Positions 54,507-62,672 of a stretch of 64,000 nt of DNA are shown piece by piece; the first letter of the stretch is position 1, and each line of letters opens with the position of its first letter. The notes beneath the pieces are model-generated. The model did not search any database. It saw only the letters and a program-made list of their open reading frames with translations, and was not told where the DNA came from. The DNA lies in contig JAGRNR010000002.1 of the NCBI GenBank assembly GCA_020440645.1, positions 1 through 64,000 of the forward strand, given 5' to 3'. This DNA comes from JAHEFU01 sp020440645. Its GTDB lineage: Bacteria > 4484-113 > JAFGCY01. Made by a program: the position numbers and the translations under genes.

Positions 54507-55712
54507 GTGAAAAACTTTATCGTCCTGGTGGCGCTTGGGCTTCTGGCTCTCGTGTCTAGCTGCGATACTCTTAACATTGGTAGTGGCCAGCCCCAGCGTC
54601 TGGCAATTACCCTTAGCGATCCTGTTGGTACCGGTGCCAGCGGAAACGTGCTTTCTGGTAGCGAGACTGCCACCTTCAGTGCCACGATCGTTGGTGTGAA
54701 CGGACCGTTCAACATCGCGTGGAACTTCGGTGGTGCTGCCACCAACACGACCAGCACCCTGGCCGTGGCCGGCACCAGCACTGTGAGCGTGACTTTCATC
54801 TCACTTGCCGCAGCGCAGAGCTTCACCGCAACTGCAACTGTCACTGACAGCGCCGGCGTGAGCCAGTCTGATTCCGTCACCTTCTCTGTGCGTGAGACCC
54901 AGAATGCTGCTCCCAGCATCGACAGCCTGACCTTCGCGGGCGGCACGATCTCCGTCACCGGTTCTGACCCGGATGGTGACAGCCTGACCTTCAGCGCTGC
55001 CCTTGACAGCGGCGATGTGACCGTCAGTGGCCCGAACGGTGCTAACGCGACCAGCGCCAGCTTCGGCGTGAGCCCCAACGACATCCTTGCCGGCGGTAAC
55101 TTCACCGTGACCGTGACGGCTGATGACGGCAATGGCGGCACCGCCTCCGATTCCGTCAGCGGCAGCTTCGATGCCTTCCCGCTGGCTGATGACACCCTGT
55201 ATGCAATCGCTACCGCTTCCAGCGCCAGCGCTGGCGGTAACGTCCGCATCGTGATCGCCACCGGTGACACCGCCAACAGCTTCCAGTACCTGAACGGCTG
55301 CGGCGTGGTCTGCGAGAACGGCGCATCCTATGCTGCCACCAGCTTCGACGTCGGTACCCCGGATTCCACTCCGGACGTTGGTTCCGCCAACCCGATCGAC
55401 GGCGTGTGGGGCGACATGGGCGCCACCAGCTTCCTGCTGGCTCCGGATAACTTCATCACCGGCACCGATCTCGGCGACGGCACCAGCCGTACCGACTTCA
55501 ACGTCACCCCGCTGGGTGGTAGTGACATCACTGCGAACGGTCTGCTCTTCAACTTCGAGTACACCTTCGCCAGCGCTGGCACCTACACCCTTGGTTTTGA
55601 GGCCGTGAACGTTGTGAGCCGCACCTACTACCAGGACAGCACTGCTGCGACGGACTTCTTCTGGGGCGACATCACCAACAACCACGACTACAACACCATT
55701 ACCGTGAACTAG
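54507..55712 (+). CDS. Array lipoprotein G, probably highly expressed
   Basis: 401 aa. GTG 54507 has AGGAGG six bases upstream. Lipobox ALVSSC. PKD-like FNIAWNFGGAATNTT, cadherin-like SLTFAGGTISVTGSDPDGDSLTFSAALDSG, C-terminal DDTLYAIATASSASAGGNVRIVIATGDTANSFQYLNG. Codon use is far more restricted (CTG, AAC, ATC, GGT/GGC, CGT) than in its paralogs, and it has its own strong promoter. It is the best candidate for an abundant surface protein and perhaps the family's main product. Confidence 0.85.
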   Translation: MKNFIVLVALGLLALVSSCDTLNIGSGQPQRLAITLSDPVGTGASGNVLSGSETATFSATIVGVNGPFNIAWNFGGAATNTTSTLAVAGTSTVSVTFISLAAAQSFTATATVTDSAGVSQSDSVTFSVRETQNAAPSIDSLTFAGGTISVTGSDPDGDSLTFSAALDSGDVTVSGPNGANATSASFGVSPNDILAGGNFTVTVTADDGNGGTASDSVSGSFDAFPLADDTLYAIATASSASAGGNVRIVIATGDTANSFQYLNGCGVVCENGASYAATSFDVGTPDSTPDVGSANPIDGVWGDMGATSFLLAPDNFITGTDLGDGTSRTDFNVTPLGGSDITANGLLFNFEYTFASAGTYTLGFEAVNVVSRTYYQDSTAATDFFWGDITNNHDYNTITVN

Positions 55713-55742
55713 TAATTAGCTCGAACACAGGTAACAGGAACC

Positions 55743-55785
55743 AGGCCCGGTTCGGATGTGGAGTAATCCGCGTCCGGCCGGGCCT
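55743..55785. terminator. Stable hairpin after array lipoprotein G
   Basis: Outer stem AGGCCCGG / CCGGGCCT enclosing an inner stem CGGAT / ATCCG. There is no T-run, so it may be a Rho-independent terminator of atypical form or an mRNA-stabilising structure. Confidence 0.45.
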
Positions 55786-55841
55786 GCCGTTACCACCCCC
55801 GGATGATGCAGGCCCATTGTCCGGAAAAAACAGGAATCCGG

Positions 55842-55847
55842 TACAAT
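55842..55847 (+). promoter_or_regulatory. Possible -10 box for the 1035-aa lipoprotein
   Basis: TACAAT with TTGTCC 19 bases upstream; the start codon is 79 bases downstream. Confidence 0.4.
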
Positions 55848-55925
55848 TAATGTTATTGGACTCCCTGTTCAATTCTGTGGGCCGCCAGCTGCCCTGAGGC
55901 GGCCGGCCCCGAGAAGGAGAGAAGC

Positions 55926-58900
55926 ATGACTTTACGTAAGATGTTTACCGGCGTGCTTTGCATTCTCATCCTGCTGATCAGCGCGAGCTGCTCCAACAGC
56001 AAGAATGTTGGACTGTCTCAGCCGGATGACCAGCGGAACACCACCGGTGTCAGCGTCGATTCCTTTGAAATCACCCGATACAACGCGGCTGGTTTCGAGG
56101 ATGCTAGCCTCAACCAGAGCATCGATGCTTACATTGAGCAGGTGGGATCCGAGACTGCATTGGTCATCAACGTTGATGAGCCGGATGTGGATCGCACGAT
56201 TGCGCTCAACATCGACTTCGACGGCGTCAACATGCATTACGAGCGCACCGAGTTCCACGGTCTGCTTGGCAATGATGACGATGTGCTGGGTGCCAGTTTC
56301 GGCCTGACTGAAAGTGTCCAGCTTGGCCAGACGGCCATCCGTGACTACGATCCGGGCAGCATCAGTGGCCGCTTCGCCACTGTGTACTTCGCCCCCGGCG
56401 CGAGCCGTACGGCGAGTGCAATTCCCGGTGATGTCTACAAGAGCAGCACCGGTGTTGCCGTCAACCGTTGCGGTGACAACGCCAGCTTCGTGGCTGACGA
56501 GGAAACCGAGAATGAGGCCTGGTTCACCAATGGCTGGATGATGGCTGACGGTGACCAGAACGGCCAGTGCACGATTGCCGACATCACCCCGATCGGCATC
56601 TACCTGAACCAGAGCTGTGAGACCAACCCGCTCGCGACCCGTGCGGACTATGACAACAACGGCCAGGTTACGATTTCCGAGCTGACCCCGCTGGGCGTAC
56701 ACCTCAATGAGGGTGTGGCAAGTTATCGTGTTGGCCTGCGTGATGACGGTGATACCGGCACCACGCTGTCTGCAGAGAAGACCGTTGATCCCAGCGCGGA
56801 CGCGATTGCCGCATCCGGCACTCCGGCGGTGGCTGATCTGCGCACGATCTTCCGTCATTACAACGTGGCATCCCTTTTCACCCCTGGTGAAATCGCGGCT
56901 GCCAACGTTAATGGCACCAACGGTGTCGAGATCTGCGTGATTCCGACCAACACCAACTCTGCCAATGGCACCGGCACCCTGGCATTCGTGCCCTGGGGTG
57001 GCACAGTTGTTGGTCAGGATGATGAAATCGTTGTCACCAACTTCGACATCCAGATGGTGGGTGTCGGCGGCGGCAGCGGTGATGACAGCAACATCTTCGA
57101 CAGCGGCATCAGCGGCGGTGACGTCACTGCCAACGCTGACGTGAGCTTCCAGGTGAACGCAATCGAGGGTACCTTCAACGGCCTTGACTTCGATGCCACC
57201 ACCCTGCCAGAGGGCATGGACGCTGCTCACTACGCCAATACCCTGACTGCTGTGCGAGACAATGCGAACTGGACCTTCGGCACTGCCGGAGCTGCCGGCT
57301 TCCGCAGTACCTCCGCCTGGGTGACTGACGGTGCGGGTAATGACCTTGGAGGCGTGGGCGACCCCGGCGCCGGTGTGGTCTTCCCGGATTACGACCCCGA
57401 GTCTGACGAGTTCAGCCCCGAGGGTACCCTGAATGTGAACCTCGCTGCCGCAGCCTCCCTGGCGACCGGCACCGTGGCCAGCAAGAACTACAAGGTCGTC
57501 GTGCTTTCCGAGCGTGATTACAACTGGACCGTGGATGTCCTCCGCGACCCGCAGCAGGCCACCTTTGGCCCGATCCTGAAGCAGGGCTTCGACCCGCAGG
57601 ATGAGTACGCGCTTGTCATCGGTACCCGTTCCTTCTTCTTCACCGCCGATTGGGGCGATCTTGGCGTTCCCGCCAACTTCGACAGCATCGAGATGGAGAT
57701 CTGGAAGGTCGAGGGCACCGGCCCGGGCAACTGCTCCCGTGTCAACGACTTCACCTTCACCGAAGGTACCCCCGGTACCGGTGAGTTCGGCATTCGTGAG
57801 AACACTGAGAACCCCGGCGAGTACGTGTTTGAGTACGTCGTCAACGGTGCAAACCTGCAGGGTAGCAGCCAGTACGTGGTGCGCTGGTTCAACGGCGTTG
57901 AATGGTCCTCCATCAACATGCCCGAGAACAAGACCATCCCGTCCGGTCCTGCCCCGGCTGCCGCTGACCTGACCAGCATCCCGAACGCGGGCGGCTACAA
58001 GGGCAGCGCGAAGGTCGACTTCCTGCAGATCCTCTACCCGAACCCGAAGATCCGCCGCTGGAGCGACGTGTTCCCGAACCCCGAGACTGAGTCAGTCGAC
58101 GTTGAAAAGGGCCTCGACAACGACGGCGTCCAGGTTGACAAGACCCTGGCCTTCAATGACATTCTGCGCACCAACGGTGATGAGTTCGCGATCTTCGTGA
58201 CCCCGATCGACAGCCCGCAGGGCTTCTCGATCTGGCCCCAGGTCCTGATCAAGAACTTCACCGCCACCGGCGCCAGCGATGTCACCAGTGCTGACATCCC
58301 GCTTGCCACCCCGAGTGGCCCGATCTACTGGTCAGCCTCGGGCGCCAGCGCGATCATCGTCGCCCAGCACGGTCTTGGCCGAGTTGTGGTGGACATCGCC
58401 GGTCTTCCCACCGATGACGGTGAATTCGGCCCGATCAACTACGGTTTCGGCCTGTTCAGCCCGCAGGGTGTGGATTACCTTGAGGTTGGTGAAGGCACCT
58501 TCACCATGTCCCCGGTGGATGGCACCGTGGCCCCGAACGCGATCAACTGGGGTATCGACGCCTTCGACCGCGAGGAGCGCGACCTTGATAACGGTGATTA
58601 CAGCAACCACATCCTCAACGGTTCCTTCGTGAACGACCCGGTCCAGCCCTTCGTGCTGTGGATCGAGTTCAACGGCGGTAACGTCTACGACTGGGAGCAG
58701 AACGAGGAGAAGGTCTGGAAGCTCAACGGCTCGCTGGACAACATCTATGTCCAGGTCAAGGACGTTGACCAGCCTGCTGATGTCCGCATCATGGAGGTTG
58801 GCCTGCGCCTTGTGGGTGTGACCCCGACCGGAACCTTCCTTGCAATCCACACGATCACCAACCGCGACTTCGTCAAGTTCGGCGCTCCGCCGAGCCAGAC

Positions 58901-59033
58901 CTGGGGCATCCTTGCTCCGGGCCACAAGTACGAGGTTTCGGTCAATGACCGTGTCCTCAGCCCCGGCGGCGACAGCTTCGGCACCGGCGCTGCTGACCTG
59001 CTGACCGTGATCGGTACCAACCCGAACACCTAG
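55926..59033 (+). CDS. Large lipoprotein with dockerin-like calcium-binding pair
   Basis: 1035 aa; AAGGAG upstream. Signal peptide with lipobox LLISASC. Residues ~195-265 hold two EF-hand/dockerin-like loops (DGDQNGQCTIAD and DYDNNGQVTISE, each followed by a TPxGxxLN helix). The rest is beta-rich with no known domain; the C-terminal half repeats motifs such as IEMEIWKVEG and FVLWIEFNGG. Codon use is strongly biased like that of array lipoprotein G, implying high expression. It is probably a major surface protein. A strong terminator follows. Confidence 0.82.
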   Translation: MTLRKMFTGVLCILILLISASCSNSKNVGLSQPDDQRNTTGVSVDSFEITRYNAAGFEDASLNQSIDAYIEQVGSETALVINVDEPDVDRTIALNIDFDGVNMHYERTEFHGLLGNDDDVLGASFGLTESVQLGQTAIRDYDPGSISGRFATVYFAPGASRTASAIPGDVYKSSTGVAVNRCGDNASFVADEETENEAWFTNGWMMADGDQNGQCTIADITPIGIYLNQSCETNPLATRADYDNNGQVTISELTPLGVHLNEGVASYRVGLRDDGDTGTTLSAEKTVDPSADAIAASGTPAVADLRTIFRHYNVASLFTPGEIAAANVNGTNGVEICVIPTNTNSANGTGTLAFVPWGGTVVGQDDEIVVTNFDIQMVGVGGGSGDDSNIFDSGISGGDVTANADVSFQVNAIEGTFNGLDFDATTLPEGMDAAHYANTLTAVRDNANWTFGTAGAAGFRSTSAWVTDGAGNDLGGVGDPGAGVVFPDYDPESDEFSPEGTLNVNLAAAASLATGTVASKNYKVVVLSERDYNWTVDVLRDPQQATFGPILKQGFDPQDEYALVIGTRSFFFTADWGDLGVPANFDSIEMEIWKVEGTGPGNCSRVNDFTFTEGTPGTGEFGIRENTENPGEYVFEYVVNGANLQGSSQYVVRWFNGVEWSSINMPENKTIPSGPAPAAADLTSIPNAGGYKGSAKVDFLQILYPNPKIRRWSDVFPNPETESVDVEKGLDNDGVQVDKTLAFNDILRTNGDEFAIFVTPIDSPQGFSIWPQVLIKNFTATGASDVTSADIPLATPSGPIYWSASGASAIIVAQHGLGRVVVDIAGLPTDDGEFGPINYGFGLFSPQGVDYLEVGEGTFTMSPVDGTVAPNAINWGIDAFDREERDLDNGDYSNHILNGSFVNDPVQPFVLWIEFNGGNVYDWEQNEEKVWKLNGSLDNIYVQVKDVDQPADVRIMEVGLRLVGVTPTGTFLAIHTITNRDFVKFGAPPSQTWGILAPGHKYEVSVNDRVLSPGGDSFGTGAADLLTVIGTNPNT

Positions 59034-59056
59034 GATCCCCTTTTGAGTGGATTCCC

Positions 59057-59085
59057 GGCCCCCCGCCCCGGCGGGGGGCCTTTTT
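59057..59085 (+). terminator. Strong Rho-independent terminator
   Basis: Ten-base stem GGCCCCCCGC / GCGGGGGGCC with loop CCCG, then TTTTT. It separates the surface-protein region from the arginine operon. Confidence 0.92.
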
Positions 59086-59108
59086 GCTTTCTGCGGCAGT
59101 CAATCTGA

Positions 59109-59137
59109 TTGACTTCACCCAGCCACTCTGGTATCAT
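59109..59137 (+). promoter_or_regulatory. Promoter of the arginine operon
   Basis: TTGACT (59109-59114), spacer exactly 17, TATCAT (59132-59137). The start point would lie only a few bases before the leader-peptide ATG at 59148. Confidence 0.8.
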
Positions 59138-59147
59138 TCGCGAACCG

Positions 59148-59228
59148 ATGACCCAGATCATCAACAGCATTGAGCGCCGACGCCGCAGCAGCCGCCGACG
59201 AGGGCGGGCTGATGGCGCGCGTGGATAG
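59148..59228 (+). CDS. Arginine-rich leader peptide of the arg operon
   Basis: A 26-codon frame ATG...TAG. It has nine Arg codons (residues 10-13, 16-18, 20 and 25), seven of them in a nine-residue run interrupted by two Ser, and uses CGC, CGA, CGG and CGT. It precedes a terminator hairpin and the arginine genes, exactly the layout of amino-acid attenuator leaders. There is no SD; the -10 box ends ten bases upstream, so translation would be from a nearly leaderless mRNA. Confidence 0.8.
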   Translation: MTQIINSIERRRRSSRRRGRADGARG

Positions 59229-59282
59229 CTGTATCCCCCACGACATTCAAGGCCCGCTGTAATGGCGGGCCTTTCTGTTTTC
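59192..59282 (+). promoter_or_regulatory. Transcription attenuator (pre-emptor, antiterminator, terminator)
   Basis: Terminator: AAGGCCCGC (59249-59257) pairs with GCGGGCCTT (59265-59273), then a T-rich run. Antiterminator: GCGGGC (59204-59209) inside the leader coding sequence can pair perfectly with GCCCGC (59252-59257), destroying the terminator. Pre-emptor: CCGCC (59192-59196) can pair with GGCGG (59203-59207). A ribosome stalled in the first Arg block (59175-59186) would cover the pre-emptor arm and leave the antiterminator free. Confidence 0.75.
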
Positions 59283-59336
59283 TAGCGTCAATCAGCCCCG
59301 GATCATTCCCTCATAACACCCAGGCAGGAGCAACTG

Positions 59337-60554
59337 ATGAACGACTATGCAGGCAAACCACTGGCGGTACTGGCCTTCTCCGGTGGTCTTGATACATCTT
59401 TTTGTGTTGTATGGCTCATTGAGCAGGGCTATCGTGTCCATACTGTGCATGTGAACACCGGTGGCTTTGATGCCGCCGGCCTCGCTGCCATCGAGCAGCG
59501 GGCATTGCAGTGCGGTGCCCAGCAGCATGCCAGCATTGACGCCCGGGCCGACTTGTTCCAGTCGCACCTGCGCTACCTGCTGTTTGCCAACGCGCGGCGC
59601 GGTGCGGGATATCCGTTGTGTGTCTCTTCGGAGCGGCTCTGCCAGGCGCGGCACGCAGCTAAGTATGCTGTGGAGAATAAGGCTGATGCGATCGTGCATG
59701 GCAGTACCGGTGCCGGCAATGACCAGCTGCGCTTTGACACAGTGTTCGGGGTGATGGCTCCCGGCATCAGGCTACTCACACCGATCCGTGATCTGGCCCT
59801 CAGTCGCGAACAGGAGGTGGCCTACCTGGCAGGGCATGGCGTGGAAGTGGATGCCAGCACGGGATCCTACAGCGTGAACGCCGGAATGTGGGGTATGACC
59901 ATCGGAGGCAGGGAAACCCATGGCAGCTGGGAAAGCCTGCCTGCTGAAGCATGGCCAGATGCGGCCTCTTCGCAGGTTGCTGTCCGGGAAATCATCATCG
60001 GTTTTGAGCAGGGCATTCCCATATCAGTCGATGGCACGTCCATGCCGCCCGTGGAACTGATCGAGATGCTCAATACAGTCGGCGGGCAATTCGCAATCGG
60101 CCGCGGCATGCACCTCGGAGACACCGTGCTTGGCATCAAGGGCCGCGTGGCCTTCAGTGCCCCGGCTGCCCACATCCTGATTGAAAGCCACCGTGAACTG
60201 GAGAAACTTACACTGAGTGCCAGCCAGCAGTTCTGGAAGGAGACGCTTGGCAACCTCTACGGCCGGATGGTGCATGAGGGCCAGGCGCTTGATCCGCTCT
60301 GCCGCGACCTGGAGGCTATGCTCGAATCCAGCCAGCGCATGGTCAGCGGTGAGGTCCGCGTCAGGCTGCAGGATGGTTACATGCAGGTGCTGGGCAGCCG
60401 TTCGCCGCATTCGCTGATGGCGCTGCAGCCCGCTGCATATGGCGAGCAGTCCACTGGCTGGAGCGGGGATGAGGTCGCTGCCTACAATAAGCTGCATGCA
60501 ATGCAGCAGAAGCTGTGCTGGGCCCAGCAGCAGCAGGCGGAGGCTGCGCAATGA
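59337..60554 (+). CDS. argG: Argininosuccinate synthase
   Basis: Joins citrulline and aspartate using ATP, the penultimate step of arginine synthesis. 405 aa. PP-loop AFSGGLDTSFCVVWL (~14-28), the citrulline/aspartate-binding region VHGSTGAGNDQLRFD and SVNAGMWGMTIGG are recognised. SD GGCAGGAG six bases upstream. It is the first structural gene after the attenuator; its TGA overlaps the next ATG. Confidence 0.94.
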   Translation: MNDYAGKPLAVLAFSGGLDTSFCVVWLIEQGYRVHTVHVNTGGFDAAGLAAIEQRALQCGAQQHASIDARADLFQSHLRYLLFANARRGAGYPLCVSSERLCQARHAAKYAVENKADAIVHGSTGAGNDQLRFDTVFGVMAPGIRLLTPIRDLALSREQEVAYLAGHGVEVDASTGSYSVNAGMWGMTIGGRETHGSWESLPAEAWPDAASSQVAVREIIIGFEQGIPISVDGTSMPPVELIEMLNTVGGQFAIGRGMHLGDTVLGIKGRVAFSAPAAHILIESHRELEKLTLSASQQFWKETLGNLYGRMVHEGQALDPLCRDLEAMLESSQRMVSGEVRVRLQDGYMQVLGSRSPHSLMALQPAAYGEQSTGWSGDEVAAYNKLHAMQQKLCWAQQQQAEAAQ

Positions 60555-61618
60555 GGATCAGGGCTGACAAGATCGCCAGTGTGACGCGTGGGCTGTCGCT
60601 GGACAGCCAGCTCTCACTGGGCAGTGAGATACTCTGCCGGGAGGGAAGTGTCGTCGCATGTCGCGTGCTCAACGACAAGTCCACCTACCGGCAGCTGGAG
60701 GACATCCACGGCCGAATGACCTCAGTCAAGCGCGGAGACGTGATCGTCGGTGTGCTTGGCAACCGGCAGGCCCTGCATGGCTATGAGGGCCACGTGCCTG
60801 AATCGCTGGCAGTCGGCGACAGGTTGCAGCTGCTGAACCTTGGCGGGGTGATCGGAGTCTGCACCTCAGCCAATCCTGAAGTCGGTCCACCCTTTGAACT
60901 GGAACTGCTGGGCCAGGTCCAGAGCTATCCCGGCTTCCAGTCGCGGCGTCCGGTGGCAGCGGAGATCAGCCAGCCTGATGCAGGCTTGCCTGAGCTCAGT
61001 AATATCCCGCCGATCGTTCTGATCTGCGGCAGCTGCATGAACAGCGGCAAGACCGTGGCCGCCAGTGCGATCGTCAGTGAACTGTGCCGGGCCGGCCTGC
61101 TGGTTGCTGGCGCAAAGCTGACTGGCGTATCCCTGCTGCGTGATGTGCTCTCCATGAAGGACTACGGCGCTGCCAACGTGATGGATTTCACCGATGCCGG
61201 ATTCCCGAGCACGGTACCCAGCAATGCCGTGATGGCTGCCCGCCGCGTGGTCAATGGACTGTCGCAGTTCAAGCCGCAGGTGATTGTCGTGGAAATGGGA
61301 GACGGGATCTTTGGCACCTATGGTGTGCAGCAGATCCTTGACGACAGCAGCATCGCCGGCTGCATCAAGGTGCTGGTGTACTGTGCGAATGACCCGGCCG
61401 GAGCCTTCGGTGGGGCCCGCCAGCTGCAGGAGCGGCACGGGCTGGCGCTTGATGTGGTCAGTGGTCCTGTGACCGACAACCAGGTCGGACGACGCTATAT
61501 CGAGGAGGAGCTCGGATTGCCTGCAATAAATGCAAGAATGGATGCGGCGGCACTCGGTGGGCTGGCATTACAGGCGCTGGGCTACGGTCCTGCTGGAGGC
61601 GGCGATGCGACAGATTGA
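60551..61618 (+). CDS. P-loop protein of unknown function in the arginine operon
   Basis: 355 aa; ATG 60551 overlaps the argG stop, GGAGG upstream. An N-terminal beta-rich region (~1-145) precedes a P-loop NTPase domain with VLICGSCMNSGKTVAASAI (~156-174), GAKLTG, VMDFTDAGFPSTVPS and VIVVEMGDGIFGTYG. The layout (N-terminal domain, P-loop, DF-x-x-AG) recalls DUF1611-type proteins, one group of which was reported as an amino-acid N-acyltransferase; the likeness is weak. It may be an accessory or the missing acyl-transfer step (inference). Its end overlaps argC by 14 bases. Confidence 0.7.
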   Translation: MRIRADKIASVTRGLSLDSQLSLGSEILCREGSVVACRVLNDKSTYRQLEDIHGRMTSVKRGDVIVGVLGNRQALHGYEGHVPESLAVGDRLQLLNLGGVIGVCTSANPEVGPPFELELLGQVQSYPGFQSRRPVAAEISQPDAGLPELSNIPPIVLICGSCMNSGKTVAASAIVSELCRAGLLVAGAKLTGVSLLRDVLSMKDYGAANVMDFTDAGFPSTVPSNAVMAARRVVNGLSQFKPQVIVVEMGDGIFGTYGVQQILDDSSIAGCIKVLVYCANDPAGAFGGARQLQERHGLALDVVSGPVTDNQVGRRYIEEELGLPAINARMDAAALGGLALQALGYGPAGGGDATD

Positions 61619-62663
61619 CGTGATCATCATCGGAGCCAGCGGCATGGGAGGCGGTGAGCTGTTGCGCTACCTCATGCAGCATCCACTTGCCAATCCCATT
61701 CAGCTTGTCAGCCGCAGCCGGGCAGGGGAGTCCGTCGCGTCAGTCCATCCGCATCTCGGAGCCTATGCACAGATGCGCTTTGAGGCCAGTCTGGGACTGC
61801 CCTCAGGCGAATCCAGCGACCCGCTTGTCATCTTCTGCGCGATGGGACATGGCGAGTTTGCCCAGTCCTGGCCAGCGCTGCGCGACCAGCTGGAGTTGCT
61901 CAGGAAGCACAGGAGGGTAGTCGTGATCGACATCTCCGCTGACTTCAGGCTGAGTGACCCTACAGCATGGCTCAAATACTATTGTGAGGCGCATCCCTGC
62001 CCGCAGTACCTGGATGATTTCGTCTACGGCCTGCCGGAACATGCCCGGGACGCAATCGCCATCTCAGACCGGATTGCCAGTCCAGGCTGCTTTGCCACCG
62101 CGATCAACCTCTGCCTGCTGCCACTTGCCGGCAGAATAAGCAGCAAGCATGTAGCCATCGCTGCCATGACCGGCAGCAGCGGCTCCGGCAATCGTCCATC
62201 AGAAGGCACGCACCATCCATTCAGGGCGCATGACCTGCGCGCTTACCAGATGCTGCGCCACCGGCACCAGGCTGAACTGGAGATGATGCTGGCAGCCCGT
62301 GGCAACAAGGATGTGCGGATCTCCTTCGTGCCCCACAGTGCCCCGCTGGTGCGCGGGATCTTTGCAACGGTGATGATTGACTGTGACAGTGCCGCCGAAG
62401 CGCGTGAGCTGGCTGGACTGGTTGCCAGCAGCTATGAGGGCGAGCCATTCGTGCATTACACTACCGCCTCGCCACGTGTGGCTGTGGTTGCCGGCAGCAA
62501 CATGGCACAGGTCACGGTCAGCAGTGAGGATCGCAGCCTGCTCGTGATGTGTGCGATTGACAACCTTGGCAAGGGCATGGCTGGGCAGGCAATCCAGAAC
62601 ATGAACATCGCACTCGGGCTTGATGAAACCAGCGGGCTGCAGTCAGCGGCGGTCTACCCCTAG
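61605..62663 (+). CDS. argC: N-acyl-gamma-glutamyl-phosphate reductase
   Basis: Reduces the acyl-glutamyl phosphate to the semialdehyde with NADPH. 352 aa from ATG 61605, GGAGG six bases upstream. Rossmann start DVIIIGASGMGGGELLRYL, DISADFRL, the catalytic-Cys segment ASPGCFATAINL and TGSSGSGNRPSEGTHHPFRAHDLRAY are present. Given the succinyl-type carbamoyltransferase next door, its substrate is probably the N-succinyl form. Confidence 0.92.
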   Translation: MRQIDVIIIGASGMGGGELLRYLMQHPLANPIQLVSRSRAGESVASVHPHLGAYAQMRFEASLGLPSGESSDPLVIFCAMGHGEFAQSWPALRDQLELLRKHRRVVVIDISADFRLSDPTAWLKYYCEAHPCPQYLDDFVYGLPEHARDAIAISDRIASPGCFATAINLCLLPLAGRISSKHVAIAAMTGSSGSGNRPSEGTHHPFRAHDLRAYQMLRHRHQAELEMMLAARGNKDVRISFVPHSAPLVRGIFATVMIDCDSAAEARELAGLVASSYEGEPFVHYTTASPRVAVVAGSNMAQVTVSSEDRSLLVMCAIDNLGKGMAGQAIQNMNIALGLDETSGLQSAAVYP

Positions 62664-62672
62664 GAGATGGCA

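Noticed and set aside
54801..55685. 294-codon minus-strand frame inside array lipoprotein G
   Set aside because: Antisense shadow with Gly/Val/Asp-rich low-complexity translation and no signal or domain.
46836..55712. CRISPR or mobile-element explanation for the repeats
   Set aside because: Repeats are long coding domains, not short regular repeats with spacers; no transposase, integrase or inverted ends seen.
55932..57230. Long open frame (432 codons) on the minus strand inside the 1035-aa lipoprotein gene
   Set aside because: It is the mirror of a strongly codon-biased gene; no domain, no SD, and composition matches the antisense of the real frame.
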